Positions 53,202 to 61,275 of a stretch of DNA of 64,000 nt are shown piece after piece. The stretch is from an uncultured Paracoccaceae bacterium. GTDB taxonomy: Bacteria > Pseudomonadota > Alphaproteobacteria > Rhodobacterales > Rhodobacteraceae. The stretch is from NCBI GenBank assembly GCA_947503175.1, contig CANNCO010000001.1, positions 1,054,001 through 1,118,000 of the forward strand. Reading direction: 5' to 3'. How positions within the stretch are numbered: the first letter of the stretch is position 1; each line of letters opens with the position of its first letter. The position numbers and the translations under genes were made by a program. Below the pieces are notes generated by a model. That model did not search any database and was not told the DNA's origin. It saw nothing but the letters and a program-made list of their open reading frames with translations.

Positions 53202-53897
53202 ATGAAAATCATCTGGCTTGGGCATTCGGGATTTCGGATCGAGATCGGCGATCAGATTCTCTTGGTGGATCCGTGGCTGTCTGGGAACCCGATGTTTCCC
53301 GAGGATCGGCGGGCCGAGGCGCTGAAGGGCGCGACCCATATCCTGTTGACCCATGGGCATGGGGATCACGCCTCGAACGCCGTGTCGATTGCCGCCGAGA
53401 CCGGCGCGCCCATCGCCTGCATTCACGAAATGTCGGAACGGCTGGGGGCCGAGGACGGCGTCAGCGCCATCGGGTTTGGCAAGGGCGGCACGGTGTCCCT
53501 GGGCGATGTGCAGGTGAGCATGGTCAATGCCAGCCACTCCTCCAGCATCGACTATACCGGTGACGGGTTGGCGGTCGCGGGGTCCGAAGCCGGGTTCATG
53601 ATCCGGGGCGAGGGCCACACGATCTATGTGACCGGCGACACCGATATCATGGCGGACATGGCGTGGTTCGGAGAGTATTATGCGCCCGATATCGGCATTC
53701 TGTGTGCTGGCGGGCACTATACGATGGATATGAAGGCGGCGGCCTGGGCGTCGAAGAAGTACTTTAACTTCCGGACAGTAATCCCCTGCCATTACAAGAC
53801 ATTTCCGATTCTCGAACAAGATGCGGAGGATCTGAAAGCCGGATTGCCGGGCGTCGATGTGATCGAACCGGAGGTTTTGACGGCGATCGAGATCTGA
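53202..53897 (+). CDS. Metal-dependent hydrolase, UPF0173/metallo-beta-lactamase fold
   Basis: This 231-residue protein of the UPF0173 (UlaG-like) family has MKIIWLGHSGFRIEIG at the start, the metal-binding THGHGDHASN (HXHXDH), the later VNASHSSSI histidine, VTGDTDIMADM with the bridging aspartate, and PCHYKTFPILEQ with the last histidine. All ligands are present. No signal peptide, so cytoplasmic. The physiological substrate of the family is mostly unknown. ATG 53202 has GGGAGG upstream. Single gene between the phytase-like gene and the IscA-like gene. Confidence 0.93.
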   Translation: MKIIWLGHSGFRIEIGDQILLVDPWLSGNPMFPEDRRAEALKGATHILLTHGHGDHASNAVSIAAETGAPIACIHEMSERLGAEDGVSAIGFGKGGTVSLGDVQVSMVNASHSSSIDYTGDGLAVAGSEAGFMIRGEGHTIYVTGDTDIMADMAWFGEYYAPDIGILCAGGHYTMDMKAAAWASKKYFNFRTVIPCHYKTFPILEQDAEDLKAGLPGVDVIEPEVLTAIEI

Positions 53898-53969
53898 GGC
53901 CATCCGCCCCATTGAGGTTCGACGCAATCCGCCCTAGATTGGTCAGGTATTAGGAAAGGATCGCCTCCG

Positions 53970-54347
53970 ATGTTCGGCATTCCCGGCAAACAGGCCGTCA
54001 CCATCACCCCGCGCGCCGCGGCGCATATCGCGAAGCTCATGGCCCGTGACGGGCATGAGGGTCTGCGGATCGGCGTGAAGAAGGGCGGCTGCGCGGGCAT
54101 GGAATACACCATGGATTACGCGGCCGAAGTGGACCCCCATGACGAGATCGTCGAGGCGGATGGCGCGCGGGTGATGATCGCGCCCATGGCGCAGATGTTC
54201 CTGTTCGGCACCGAGATCGACTATGAAGTGTCGCTTCTGGAATCGGGCTTCAAGTTCAACAATCCGAACGTGACCGATGCCTGTGGCTGTGGCGAATCCA
54301 TCAAGTTCAAGGATGCCGATGAGCTGGCCGCGGAGCAGAACGGCTGA
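53970..54347 (+). CDS. HesB/IscA/SufA-type iron-sulfur cluster carrier
   Basis: This 125-residue A-type carrier has cysteine ligands in VKKGGCAGMEYTM and in the C-terminal DACGCGESI, the three-cysteine set that holds a cluster between two subunits. The N-terminal extension MFGIPGKQAVTITPRAA is typical of alphaproteobacterial SufA. Not next to a suf operon here. The start ATG 53970 has AGGAAAGGA upstream. It transfers 2Fe-2S or 4Fe-4S units to apo-enzymes. Confidence 0.93.
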   Translation: MFGIPGKQAVTITPRAAAHIAKLMARDGHEGLRIGVKKGGCAGMEYTMDYAAEVDPHDEIVEADGARVMIAPMAQMFLFGTEIDYEVSLLESGFKFNNPNVTDACGCGESIKFKDADELAAEQNG

Positions 54348-54475
54348 TCGGCAGGATCTGTGGCCAGCCTGCATTGGCCTTTTCCCATGAGTTTCAACAC
54401 GAGAAGACTGCCACCCGGGCTTGACCTTATGCGGTGGCGTTGCGACAGGTGACGGGTATCTGAGAGGGGTTGGCG

Positions 54476-55231
54476 ATGCGGCGGAAACTGGCAGCAGGCA
54501 ATTGGAAAATGCATGGCGGTGCGGGCGATCTGGCAGAGATCGCGGCCCTTGCGGCGGCCCATCCGTCGCCGGTTTCGGAGGTGCTGATCTGCCCCCCCGC
54601 CACGCTGATTTCACGAATGGCCGAGGCTGCGGCGGACACGCCCGTGGAAGTGGGCGGGCAGGATTGCCATGCCGAGACCAAAGGCGCCCATACCGGCGAT
54701 GTGGCCGCTGGCATGCTGGCCGAGGCCGGGGCGCGTTTCGTGATCCTTGGCCATTCGGAACGCCGCGCCGATCACGGCGAGAGCGACGCGGATGTCCACG
54801 CCAAGACGCGCGCGGCGTGGGATGCCGGGCTGACGGCGGTCGTCTGTGTCGGTGAAACGCTGGAGGAGCGCGAGGCCGGGCGGACCCTGGAGATCGTCGG
54901 CGGGCAGATCGACGGCTCTGTCCCGAACGGGGCAAGCCCGGAGCGGCTGGTCGTGGCCTATGAGCCTGTCTGGGCCATCGGGACCGGCAAGGTGCCGACG
55001 CTGGACCAGATCGGCGAGGTTCACGGGTTCATCCGAGCGCAACTGGTCGACCGGTTCGGGGCCGGCGCGGCGGATGGTATCCGCATCCTCTACGGCGGCT
55101 CGGTGAAACCCGGAAATGCCGCCGAGATTTTCGGTGTGGCGGATGTGGACGGCGCGCTGGTGGGCGGAGCTTCGCTGAAAGCCGCCGATTTCGGGCCGAT
55201 CGTGACCGCGCTCGATGCCGCAGGGGCCTGA
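54476..55231 (+). CDS. tpiA: Triosephosphate isomerase
   Basis: This 251-residue TIM-barrel enzyme interconverts dihydroxyacetone phosphate and glyceraldehyde 3-phosphate. AAGNWKMHG (Lys11), FVILGHSERR (His, about residue 91) and VVAYEPVWAIGTGK (catalytic Glu) are complete; ILYGGSVKPGNA binds phosphate. ATG 54476 has AGAGGGG seven bases upstream; a TTG six bases earlier is less likely. It lies upstream of and overlaps (17 bases) the iron-type permease gene. Confidence 0.97.
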   Translation: MRRKLAAGNWKMHGGAGDLAEIAALAAAHPSPVSEVLICPPATLISRMAEAAADTPVEVGGQDCHAETKGAHTGDVAAGMLAEAGARFVILGHSERRADHGESDADVHAKTRAAWDAGLTAVVCVGETLEEREAGRTLEIVGGQIDGSVPNGASPERLVVAYEPVWAIGTGKVPTLDQIGEVHGFIRAQLVDRFGAGAADGIRILYGGSVKPGNAAEIFGVADVDGALVGGASLKAADFGPIVTALDAAGA

Positions 55232-56906
55232 AACGACCCGCTTTCAGCAATGGCTTCCGGCGCTGTTGCGCGGGGGCGCGCTTCTGGCCGCCGCGCTGTG
55301 CCTTCTGCCCATGCTCGCCGTGGTTCTGGCCGCCATGTTCGGCGGGACCGAGACCCTTGCCCATCTGAGCGAAACCGTCCTGCCCCGCTATACCTGGACA
55401 ACGGTGCAGCTTGTGGTGCTGGTCTCCATCGGCACCGGGATGATCGGCACGGGGGCCGCGTGGCTGGTGACGATGACGCGGTTTCCCGGCGTGCGGGTGT
55501 TCGAGATCGCACTTGCCCTGCCGCTCGCCTTTCCGGCCTATGTGCTGGCCTATGCCTATACCGACCTGCTGGACCATCCCGGCTTCGTCCAGACCACCTT
55601 GCGCGACCTGACAGGCTGGGGGCCGCGCGACTATTGGTTCCCCGAGGTGCGCAGTCTGGGCGGCGCGGCGGCGATGCTGACGCTGGTTCTCTATCCTTAC
55701 GTCTATCTTCTGGCGCGGGCCGCGTTCCTGCAGCAATCGGCGACGGCCTATCTGGCTGCCCGGGCGCTCGGCCAATCGGCCTGGGGCGCGTTCCGGCGGG
55801 TCAGCCTGCCCATGGCGCGGCCCGCGATTGCGGCGGGCATCCTGCTGGCGGTGATGGAAACCATCGCCGATTTCGGCACGGTCGCCTATTTCGGGGTCCA
55901 GACCTTCGCGACCGGCATCTACACCTCGTGGTTTGCCATGGCCGACCGCGCGGCGGCGGCACAGCTTGCCATGGGGCTTTTGGCCTTTGCGCTGTTGATC
56001 GCCGTACTCGAACGAATCAGCCGGGGCGCGGCCCGCCATCATGGCACGGGCGCGCGGTTCGAACGGATGCGGGCCACCGACCTGACCGGCTGGAAGGCCA
56101 GCGCCGCCATTTTCATGTGCGGCGTTCCGGTGTTCCTTGGCTTCGTCCTGCCGGTGGTTGTGCTGTCCGAAATGGCCATCGGCTCCGGACAGGACCTGCT
56201 GTCTGACCGGTATCTGGGCTTTGTCCGCAACTCCGTGACACTGGCCGGGATCGCGGCCTGCGTCACCGTGGCGGCGGCCATCCTGATCGGCTTCAATCAG
56301 CGGCTGGCCCCGGGGCGGATTTCGAACGCGGCGGCCCATATCGCACGCGTGGGCTATGCCGTGCCGGGCGGCGTGATCGCCGTGGGCCTGATGGTGCCCT
56401 TTGCGGCGTTCGACAATGCGCTGGACGGGTTCATGAGGGCGCAGTTCGGGATTTCGACCGGGCTGATCGTCACCGGGACGATCTGGCTTCTGATCCTCGC
56501 CTATATGGTGCGGTTCATGGCCGCGGCGCTGGGCGCCTATGACGGGGGTCAGGCGACGATCCACAGCAACATGGATGCGGTGGCGCGCACGCTGGGCTCC
56601 TCGCCCGGCGCGATGCTGCGGCGGGTGCATCTGCCGATCCTGCGGCCTTCGGTGCTGACGGCGGCGCTGATCGTCTTCGTCGACGTGATGAAGGAGCTGC
56701 CCGCCACCCTGATCATGCGGCCCTTCAACTATGACACACTGGCGGTTCAGGCCTACAGGCTCGCCTCGGACGAACGGCTTTCCGGGGCGGCGGTGCCCAG
56801 CCTCGTGATCGTCACGGTCGGGCTTTTGCCGGTGATCCTGGTCTGCCGGGGGCTTGGCGCGCGGCGAGCCGAGCCCGATCCCGCGATGGTGCCCGACACG
56901 CTCTAG
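55215..56906 (+). CDS. ABC transporter permease, Fe(III)/FbpB type (fused double permease)
   Basis: This 563-residue inner-membrane protein has two BPD_transp_1 halves, with about 12 hydrophobic segments. EAA coupling loops occur in both halves: AARALGQSAWGAFRRVSLPMARPAI and VARTLGSSPGAMLRRVHLPILRPSV. YTDLLDHPGFVQ and KELPATLIMRPFNYDTLA are typical of ferric-iron permeases. Neither the binding protein (fbpA) nor the ATPase (fbpC) gene is adjacent, so these must be encoded elsewhere. It overlaps tpiA by 17 bases and converges on the DHFR-like gene. Confidence 0.92.
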   Translation: MPQGPETTRFQQWLPALLRGGALLAAALCLLPMLAVVLAAMFGGTETLAHLSETVLPRYTWTTVQLVVLVSIGTGMIGTGAAWLVTMTRFPGVRVFEIALALPLAFPAYVLAYAYTDLLDHPGFVQTTLRDLTGWGPRDYWFPEVRSLGGAAAMLTLVLYPYVYLLARAAFLQQSATAYLAARALGQSAWGAFRRVSLPMARPAIAAGILLAVMETIADFGTVAYFGVQTFATGIYTSWFAMADRAAAAQLAMGLLAFALLIAVLERISRGAARHHGTGARFERMRATDLTGWKASAAIFMCGVPVFLGFVLPVVVLSEMAIGSGQDLLSDRYLGFVRNSVTLAGIAACVTVAAAILIGFNQRLAPGRISNAAAHIARVGYAVPGGVIAVGLMVPFAAFDNALDGFMRAQFGISTGLIVTGTIWLLILAYMVRFMAAALGAYDGGQATIHSNMDAVARTLGSSPGAMLRRVHLPILRPSVLTAALIVFVDVMKELPATLIMRPFNYDTLAVQAYRLASDERLSGAAVPSLVIVTVGLLPVILVCRGLGARRAEPDPAMVPDTL

Positions 56907-57412
56907 AACCGGTAATCGAGCCGGGTGATGCCCTTTTCGAAGGTCTCGCAGGTTTCTAGGCGCATTGGGATCAGCCGGCCCTGCCCCGTGAAAAGCGGCA
57001 CACCGCCGCCCAGAAGCATCGGGATGACGAAGAGTTCCAGCCGGTCGAGCGCCCCCATTTCGATGAAGGTCGCCTGAAGCCGCGGCCCGCCGACGATCCA
57101 GCTGTCGCCCTTCTCCGCACGCAGGTGATCAACAAGCGCGGGCACGCCCTGGTCCCACACCGTCACATCGCCAAGGACCTTGGTCAGCGGGCGCGATGTC
57201 ACGACGATGCCCGGCGTGTCCGGATAGGGCCAGCCCAGATCGAATTCCAACACTTGATCATAGGTTGTCCGGCCCATCACGACCCGGTCGATCTGGTCGA
57301 TAAACGCCTGATAGCCGTAATCCACATCGTCGAACCGGTCGAGCCAGTCGACCTTGTGATCGGCATCGGCCACATAGCCATCGGCGCTGGCCGCCATATA
57401 TCCGCGTATCAT
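56903..57412 (-). CDS. Dihydrofolate reductase/RibD C-terminal domain family protein
   Basis: This 169-residue single-domain protein of the DHFR-like RibD-C family has MIRGYMAASADGYVADADHK at the start, IDRVVMGRTTYDQVL (NADPH loop), SWIVGGPRLQATFIEMGALDRLELFVIPMLLGGG and a short C-terminus. It probably reduces a pterin- or pyrimidine-like substrate; catalytic identity is uncertain. A strong intrinsic terminator ends about 13 bases before its GGGGGGA ribosome binding site, so expression may depend on read-through or attenuation. It overlaps the permease gene stop by four bases. Confidence 0.88.
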   Translation of the reverse strand: MIRGYMAASADGYVADADHKVDWLDRFDDVDYGYQAFIDQIDRVVMGRTTYDQVLEFDLGWPYPDTPGIVVTSRPLTKVLGDVTVWDQGVPALVDHLRAEKGDSWIVGGPRLQATFIEMGALDRLELFVIPMLLGGGVPLFTGQGRLIPMRLETCETFEKGITRLDYRF

Positions 57413-57424
57413 CCGAATCCCCCC

Positions 57425-57458
57425 GAAAGAAAAAGCCCCGATGCATCAGCACCGGGGC
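57425..57458 (-). terminator. Strong intrinsic terminator directly upstream of the DHFR-like gene
   Basis: On the minus strand GCCCCGGTGC-TGAT-GCATCGGGGC (57435-57458) folds into a stem with one mismatch and is followed by TTTTTCTTTC. It ends any leftward transcript starting upstream just before the ribosome binding site of the gene at 57412. Confidence 0.85.
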
Positions 57459-57565
57459 AAGTCTAGGGTGCGGGTCCCCAGAAGGGGAAGAGAGAGATTG
57501 GGACACCGCAGTCCGAAGAAGATGAGGACGAAACCCGAGGTCAAACAGGGCATCGACCTAAATTC
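57425..57565 (-). ncRNA. Candidate leader RNA (attenuator) or small RNA, about 130 nt
   Basis: The 100-odd bases between the AT-rich box region (57566-57640) and the terminator (57435-57458) have no other gene. Read leftwards, the RNA would hold GTCC...GGAC and CCCC-TTCT-GGGG hairpins and a C/U-rich single-stranded CTCTCTCTTCCCC. A 35-codon frame MPCLTSGFVLIFFGLRCPN... (57446-57553) begins with ATG and a weak AGG, and its stop lies inside the terminator stem. This fits a leader-peptide attenuator of the DHFR-like gene, or a stand-alone regulatory RNA. Confidence 0.45.
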
Positions 57566-57571
57566 TGAGTA

Positions 57572-57634
57572 TATTAGTCGGATAAATTCCAACGCGCGTC
57601 AAGCAAAATCTTGATTATTTTAGTCGGAATATTT
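57572..57634. promoter_or_regulatory. Two TTAGTCGGA boxes, possible iron-responsive (IscR-type) operators
   Basis: TATTAGTCGGATAAATT (57572-57588) and ATTTTAGTCGGAATATTTG (57616-57634) share TTAGTCGGA followed by an AT-rich tail, same orientation, 44 bases apart. They sit in the most AT-rich DNA of the area with TTGACA/TTGACG-like hexamers on the minus strand. They resemble my memory of the Rhodobacterales iron-responsive motif. Box 2 ends one base before the stop codon of the monooxygenase. Confidence 0.45.
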
Positions 57635-57635
57635 G

Positions 57636-58751
57636 TCAAGTGTTTTCAAAGGCTTTTGTCACGTCATGGCCATAGAGCCAGTCGAACCGGCGCAGCATCG
57701 CATCGGGTGCGACCCGGCCGAGAACGCGAAGCGCGCCATGGGCCACGATCCGCCCGATGCCGCCCAGATGATAGTTCCGCGCATTGGCGGTCGCGGCGTC
57801 GATGGCGCGGATCACCCGCGGACGGCGGGCGGCCTGCCAGGCGGGAAGCGCGTCGTCGCCGGACGACAATGCCCGGGCCAGCGACCATGCATCTTCGAGG
57901 GCGAGGTTCGCGCCCTGGGCCAGAAACGGCAGGGTCGGATGGGCGGCGTCGCCGATGATGGCCATGGCATCCCCGTGCCAGTTCGCGGCGACGGGGTGCC
58001 GGAACAGGCCCCAAAGACCGGCCGCCTGCACCCGTGCCAGCCAGTCCGGCACGGGGCCGCCGAAACCGGCGAAGGCGGCGCGCAGCTCCTCCGGGTTGCC
58101 GGCATGGTGCCAGCCTTCCTCGGCCCAGTCCTCGCGCTCTTCCACCGCCACGATGTTCCGCAACCCATCCGCCAGCGGGTAGCTGACCAGATGACGGCCC
58201 GGCCCCATGAAGACCTCTGTCACGGGTGCGGCCTCCGGATCGGCGATCACCGCGCGCCAGGCCACCTGACCGGTGAAAAATGGCTGTTCCGCACCGTTCA
58301 GCGCCGCCCGGAACGCCGAATGCAAGCCATCGGCCCCGATCGTGAAACCGCCGCCCGTATCCGGGCCGATCCGGCTGCCCAGCCGGATATCGACCCCCGC
58401 CCCACGCGCGCCCGCCTCCAGCACGTCGACCAGGCGCGCCCGGTGGACCAGCAGGTAATCACCTTTCGCGCGCGTCAGGTCGAGCCGGGTCACCGCCCGG
58501 CCCGAGGCCCCATCCCGCAAGATGACGCCATCGGCCGTGACCGACACCGCGCGCAACGCCGCCCCCAGCCCGAGCGCGTCGATGACCCGCATGCCGTTCG
58601 GGCTGATCTGCAGCCCCGCGCCCACTTCCGAGATTTCCGCCGCCTGTTCATGCAGCACAACCTGCGCACCGCGCGCGGCCAGCGCCTGCGCCACCGCAAG
58701 CCCGGCAATCCCGCCGCCCGCGACGGTGATATCGCGTCCCCTGATCGTCAT
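57636..58751 (-). CDS. FAD-dependent monooxygenase (salicylate hydroxylase-like)
   Basis: This 371-residue class A flavin monooxygenase has the N-terminal FAD loop VAGGGIAGLAVAQALAARG, the DG motif IGADGLHSAFRAAL, and the GD motif AIIGDAAHPTLPFLAQGANLALEDAW, which is typical of the salicylate/3-hydroxybenzoate group (LAQGA). At 371 residues it is shorter than most (about 390-400). Probably cytoplasmic; the aromatic or other substrate is unknown. Single gene. Not closely similar to the TRAP-operon monooxygenase at 6416. Confidence 0.9.
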   Translation of the reverse strand: MTIRGRDITVAGGGIAGLAVAQALAARGAQVVLHEQAAEISEVGAGLQISPNGMRVIDALGLGAALRAVSVTADGVILRDGASGRAVTRLDLTRAKGDYLLVHRARLVDVLEAGARGAGVDIRLGSRIGPDTGGGFTIGADGLHSAFRAALNGAEQPFFTGQVAWRAVIADPEAAPVTEVFMGPGRHLVSYPLADGLRNIVAVEEREDWAEEGWHHAGNPEELRAAFAGFGGPVPDWLARVQAAGLWGLFRHPVAANWHGDAMAIIGDAAHPTLPFLAQGANLALEDAWSLARALSSGDDALPAWQAARRPRVIRAIDAATANARNYHLGGIGRIVAHGALRVLGRVAPDAMLRRFDWLYGHDVTKAFENT

Positions 58752-58796
58752 CGCCCCCTCCTAGCGGCGATACCGGCGCGGCAAAAGCCCGGCCCG

Positions 58797-58829
58797 CTTC
58801 ATTGTTCCCAAAATACTCCCGCCGGAGGC
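58797..58829. repeat. Intergenic repeat ATTGTTCC...ATACTCCCGCCGGAGG, single arm, copy 3
   Basis: CTTCATTGTTCCCAAAATAC then TCCCGCCGGAGGC is the right arm of the elements at 4406 and 8868. A convincing left arm is not seen here. It lies upstream of the monooxygenase and downstream of dksA, on the 3' side of dksA. Confidence 0.75.
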
Positions 58830-58925
58830 GGTCCCGCGCCTGCCCCAAGAAAAAACGCCGGAACCTCTCGGTCCCGGCGCCCCTCCTCCTCCCAAAGGCG
58901 GGTCAACCACGAATGTTTCGCGAAC

Positions 58926-59399
58926 TTAGTCGTCGCGATGCACCTTTTCCCGGCGCTCGTGGCGTTCCTGAGCTTCGAGGCTCAGCGTCGTTGTGGGGCG
59001 CGCGACCAGTCGCTTCAGCGAGATCGGCTCGCCCGTATCCTTGCAATATCCGAAATCCCCCTCTTCGATCCGGCGCAGAGCGGCGTCGATCTTGGCCACC
59101 AGCTTGCGCTGCCGGTCCCGGATGCGCAGTTCCAGCGCCCGGTCGGTCTCTTCGCTCGCGCGGTCGGCAATGTCGGGGATGTTGCGTGTTCCGTCCTGCA
59201 ATCCGGCGATCGTCGTCTTCGACTCGCTCAGCAGTTCGTTCTTTTGCCGGTTCAATTCGCGGCGGAACCACTCCAGCTGTCGTTCGTTCATGAATGGTTC
59301 GTCTTCGGCTGGACGGTAATCGTCGGACAGAAAAACTTCGGCCTTCATTCCGCTTCCCTTTTTTGTGGCGGCGTCCGTGTCGTTCCCAGTTTCACTCAT
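58926..59399 (-). CDS. dksA: RNA polymerase-binding transcription factor DksA
   Basis: This 157-residue protein binds the RNA polymerase secondary channel and works with ppGpp in the stringent response. The coiled-coil part (LEWFRRELNRQKNELL ... DRASEETDRALELRIRDRQRKL) carries DRAS...ETD at the tip. The zinc-finger region FGYCKDTGEPISLKRLVARPTTTLSLEAQERHE keeps one of four cysteines, as common in alphaproteobacterial DksA. The start at ATG 59399 has GGGAGG five bases upstream. Divergent from moxR. Confidence 0.95.
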   Translation of the reverse strand: MSETGNDTDAATKKGSGMKAEVFLSDDYRPAEDEPFMNERQLEWFRRELNRQKNELLSESKTTIAGLQDGTRNIPDIADRASEETDRALELRIRDRQRKLVAKIDAALRRIEEGDFGYCKDTGEPISLKRLVARPTTTLSLEAQERHERREKVHRDD

Positions 59400-59532
59400 T
59401 CACGCCTCCCTCTGAGGCGGGGACATACCGCAAGGCAAACCGCTTGTCACTACACGATCTCGGCTTATTGAAGCTCGCCAATTGTCCCTGTATCGTTCCG
59501 ACAGGAAATTGCCCGAACACCTTGGAAACTTC

Positions 59533-60372
59533 ATGAAATTTACCGGTACCGATGCCTATGTGGCGACCCGCGACCTGACTGTTGCGGTGAATGCGACAGT
59601 CACGCTGGAACGCCCGTTACTGGTGAAAGGCGAGCCCGGCACCGGCAAGACAGAGCTTGCCCGCCAGGTGGCAGAATCGCTCGGTCTGCCGCTGATTGAA
59701 TGGCATGTGAAATCCACAACCCGCGCGCAGCAGGGATTGTACGAATACGATGCGGTCAGCCGGCTCCGCGACAGCCAGCTGGGCGACGAACGGGTGCATG
59801 ATGTCGCGAACTACATCCGCAAGGGCAAGCTGTGGCAGGCCTTCGCCGCCAAGGGCAAATGCGTGCTTTTGATCGACGAGATCGACAAGGCGGATATCGA
59901 GTTTCCGAACGATCTTCTGCAGGAACTCGACCGGATGGAGTTCTTTGTCTACGAGACGGGCGAAACGATCCGGGCAGAGAACCGGCCCATCGTGATCATC
60001 ACGTCGAATAACGAAAAAGAGCTGCCCGATGCGTTCCTGCGGCGCTGCTTTTTCCACTACATCCGCTTTCCCGACATGGACACGATGCGCCGGATCGTCG
60101 AAGTGCATCACCCCGGCATCAAGGAAGCGCTTCTGACGGTGGCGCTGACGCAGTTCTATGAGATCCGCGAAGTTCAGGGGCTGAAGAAGAAACCCTCGAC
60201 CTCGGAAGTGCTCGACTGGCTGAAGCTGCTTCTTGCCGAGGATCTGACGGCGGAGGATCTGAAATCCGATGGCGCGTCGATGCTGCCGAAGCTGCATGGC
60301 GCGCTTCTGAAGAACGAGCAGGACGTGCACCTGTTCGAAAAGCTGGCCTTCATGGCGCGCCGCGAGCGCTAG
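59533..60372 (+). CDS. MoxR family AAA+ ATPase
   Basis: This 279-residue AAA+ ATPase has Walker A GEPGTGKTE at residues 33-41, Walker B VLLIDEIDKADIEF, sensor 1 IITSNNEKELPDAFLRRCFF with the arginine finger, and the family C-terminal block KKKPSTSEVLDWLKLLL. MoxR proteins act with VWA-domain proteins in metal insertion or complex assembly. Usually the VWA (CoxE-like) gene follows directly; here an AEC transporter follows instead. ATG 59533 is chosen over an in-frame codon 51 bases earlier because conservation starts here. Confidence 0.93.
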   Translation: MKFTGTDAYVATRDLTVAVNATVTLERPLLVKGEPGTGKTELARQVAESLGLPLIEWHVKSTTRAQQGLYEYDAVSRLRDSQLGDERVHDVANYIRKGKLWQAFAAKGKCVLLIDEIDKADIEFPNDLLQELDRMEFFVYETGETIRAENRPIVIITSNNEKELPDAFLRRCFFHYIRFPDMDTMRRIVEVHHPGIKEALLTVALTQFYEIREVQGLKKKPSTSEVLDWLKLLLAEDLTAEDLKSDGASMLPKLHGALLKNEQDVHLFEKLAFMARRER

Positions 60373-60375
60373 GAT

Positions 60376-61275
60376 TTGCTTCAGGTCCTGACCCACAACA
60401 TCCTGCCGGTCTTCGCGATGCTGGCGCTTGGCTTTGCCATCGGGCGCGCGGGCAAGACGACCCACCCCGAGGCCGCGGCGGTCAACCGTGTGGCGTTCCT
60501 GATCCTGCAGCCCGCGCTGATCTTTCCGCTGATGGCGGGGATCGATCTGGGGCAGTTCGACGCCTGGGCGCTGGCGATCTATGCGGCCTGCGAATTCGCG
60601 GCGTTCGGGATCGCCTATGGGGTGGCAAGGCTGGTGTTCGGGCGCGAGCATCTTGAGGCGTGGCTGTTGGCCATGGCCGTCGTTTTCGTCAATTCGCTGC
60701 TTTACATCTGGCCGATCTCCTACCTGATCTATGGCGAAGAGGCCGCGTTGCCGATCACCGCGATCGTCGCGTGGGACGCCTCGGTGATGTTCGGTTTCTT
60801 CATCATCTCGATGGAGCTGATGGCCGGTGACCGGTCGGGCGGCGGCGCGGTGCGGCGGATCGGGACGAACCCGGTCATCGTCGCGATTGCGCTGGGGCTT
60901 CTGATCAACCTTTCGGGCCTGGCCGTTCCGGAACCGATCCTGACGGCGGCGGAGTTTGCCGGGGCGGGCGCCGCGCCCTTGACGCTGTTCGCGCTGGGCG
61001 TGATTCTGTCGGGAACCGCCCTTGTCCCCTCGCCCACCGTGATCGGCATTTCGGCGCTGAAACTTCTGGTCTTTCCGCTGATGGTCTGGGCGGCGCTGTC
61101 GCTGGGAAGCCCCGGCAACCCGTGGTCGCCCTTCTTCATTCTGAATGCCGCAGGGCCGTCGGGGGCGATGGCCTTTGCCCTTGCGATGCTTTACAGAGTG
61201 CGGACCGATACGATTGCCCCCGTCATCATCTGGACAAGTACCCTGTCACTGTTTTCCCTGGCTTTGCTTGCATGA
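60376..61275 (+). CDS. AEC (auxin efflux carrier) family transporter
   Basis: This 299-residue inner-membrane protein has about 10 hydrophobic segments in two five-helix repeats. The start VLTHNILPVFAMLALGFAIGR, the mid block FVNSLLYIWPISYLIYG and the later LSGLAVPEPILTAAEFAGAGAAPLTLFALG are typical of AEC/BASS-like permeases. Probably exports or imports an organic acid (malate/malonate-type). TTG start at 60376, four bases after the moxR stop; its end overlaps the GNAT gene by four bases. Confidence 0.9.
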   Translation: MLQVLTHNILPVFAMLALGFAIGRAGKTTHPEAAAVNRVAFLILQPALIFPLMAGIDLGQFDAWALAIYAACEFAAFGIAYGVARLVFGREHLEAWLLAMAVVFVNSLLYIWPISYLIYGEEAALPITAIVAWDASVMFGFFIISMELMAGDRSGGGAVRRIGTNPVIVAIALGLLINLSGLAVPEPILTAAEFAGAGAAPLTLFALGVILSGTALVPSPTVIGISALKLLVFPLMVWAALSLGSPGNPWSPFFILNAAGPSGAMAFALAMLYRVRTDTIAPVIIWTSTLSLFSLALLA

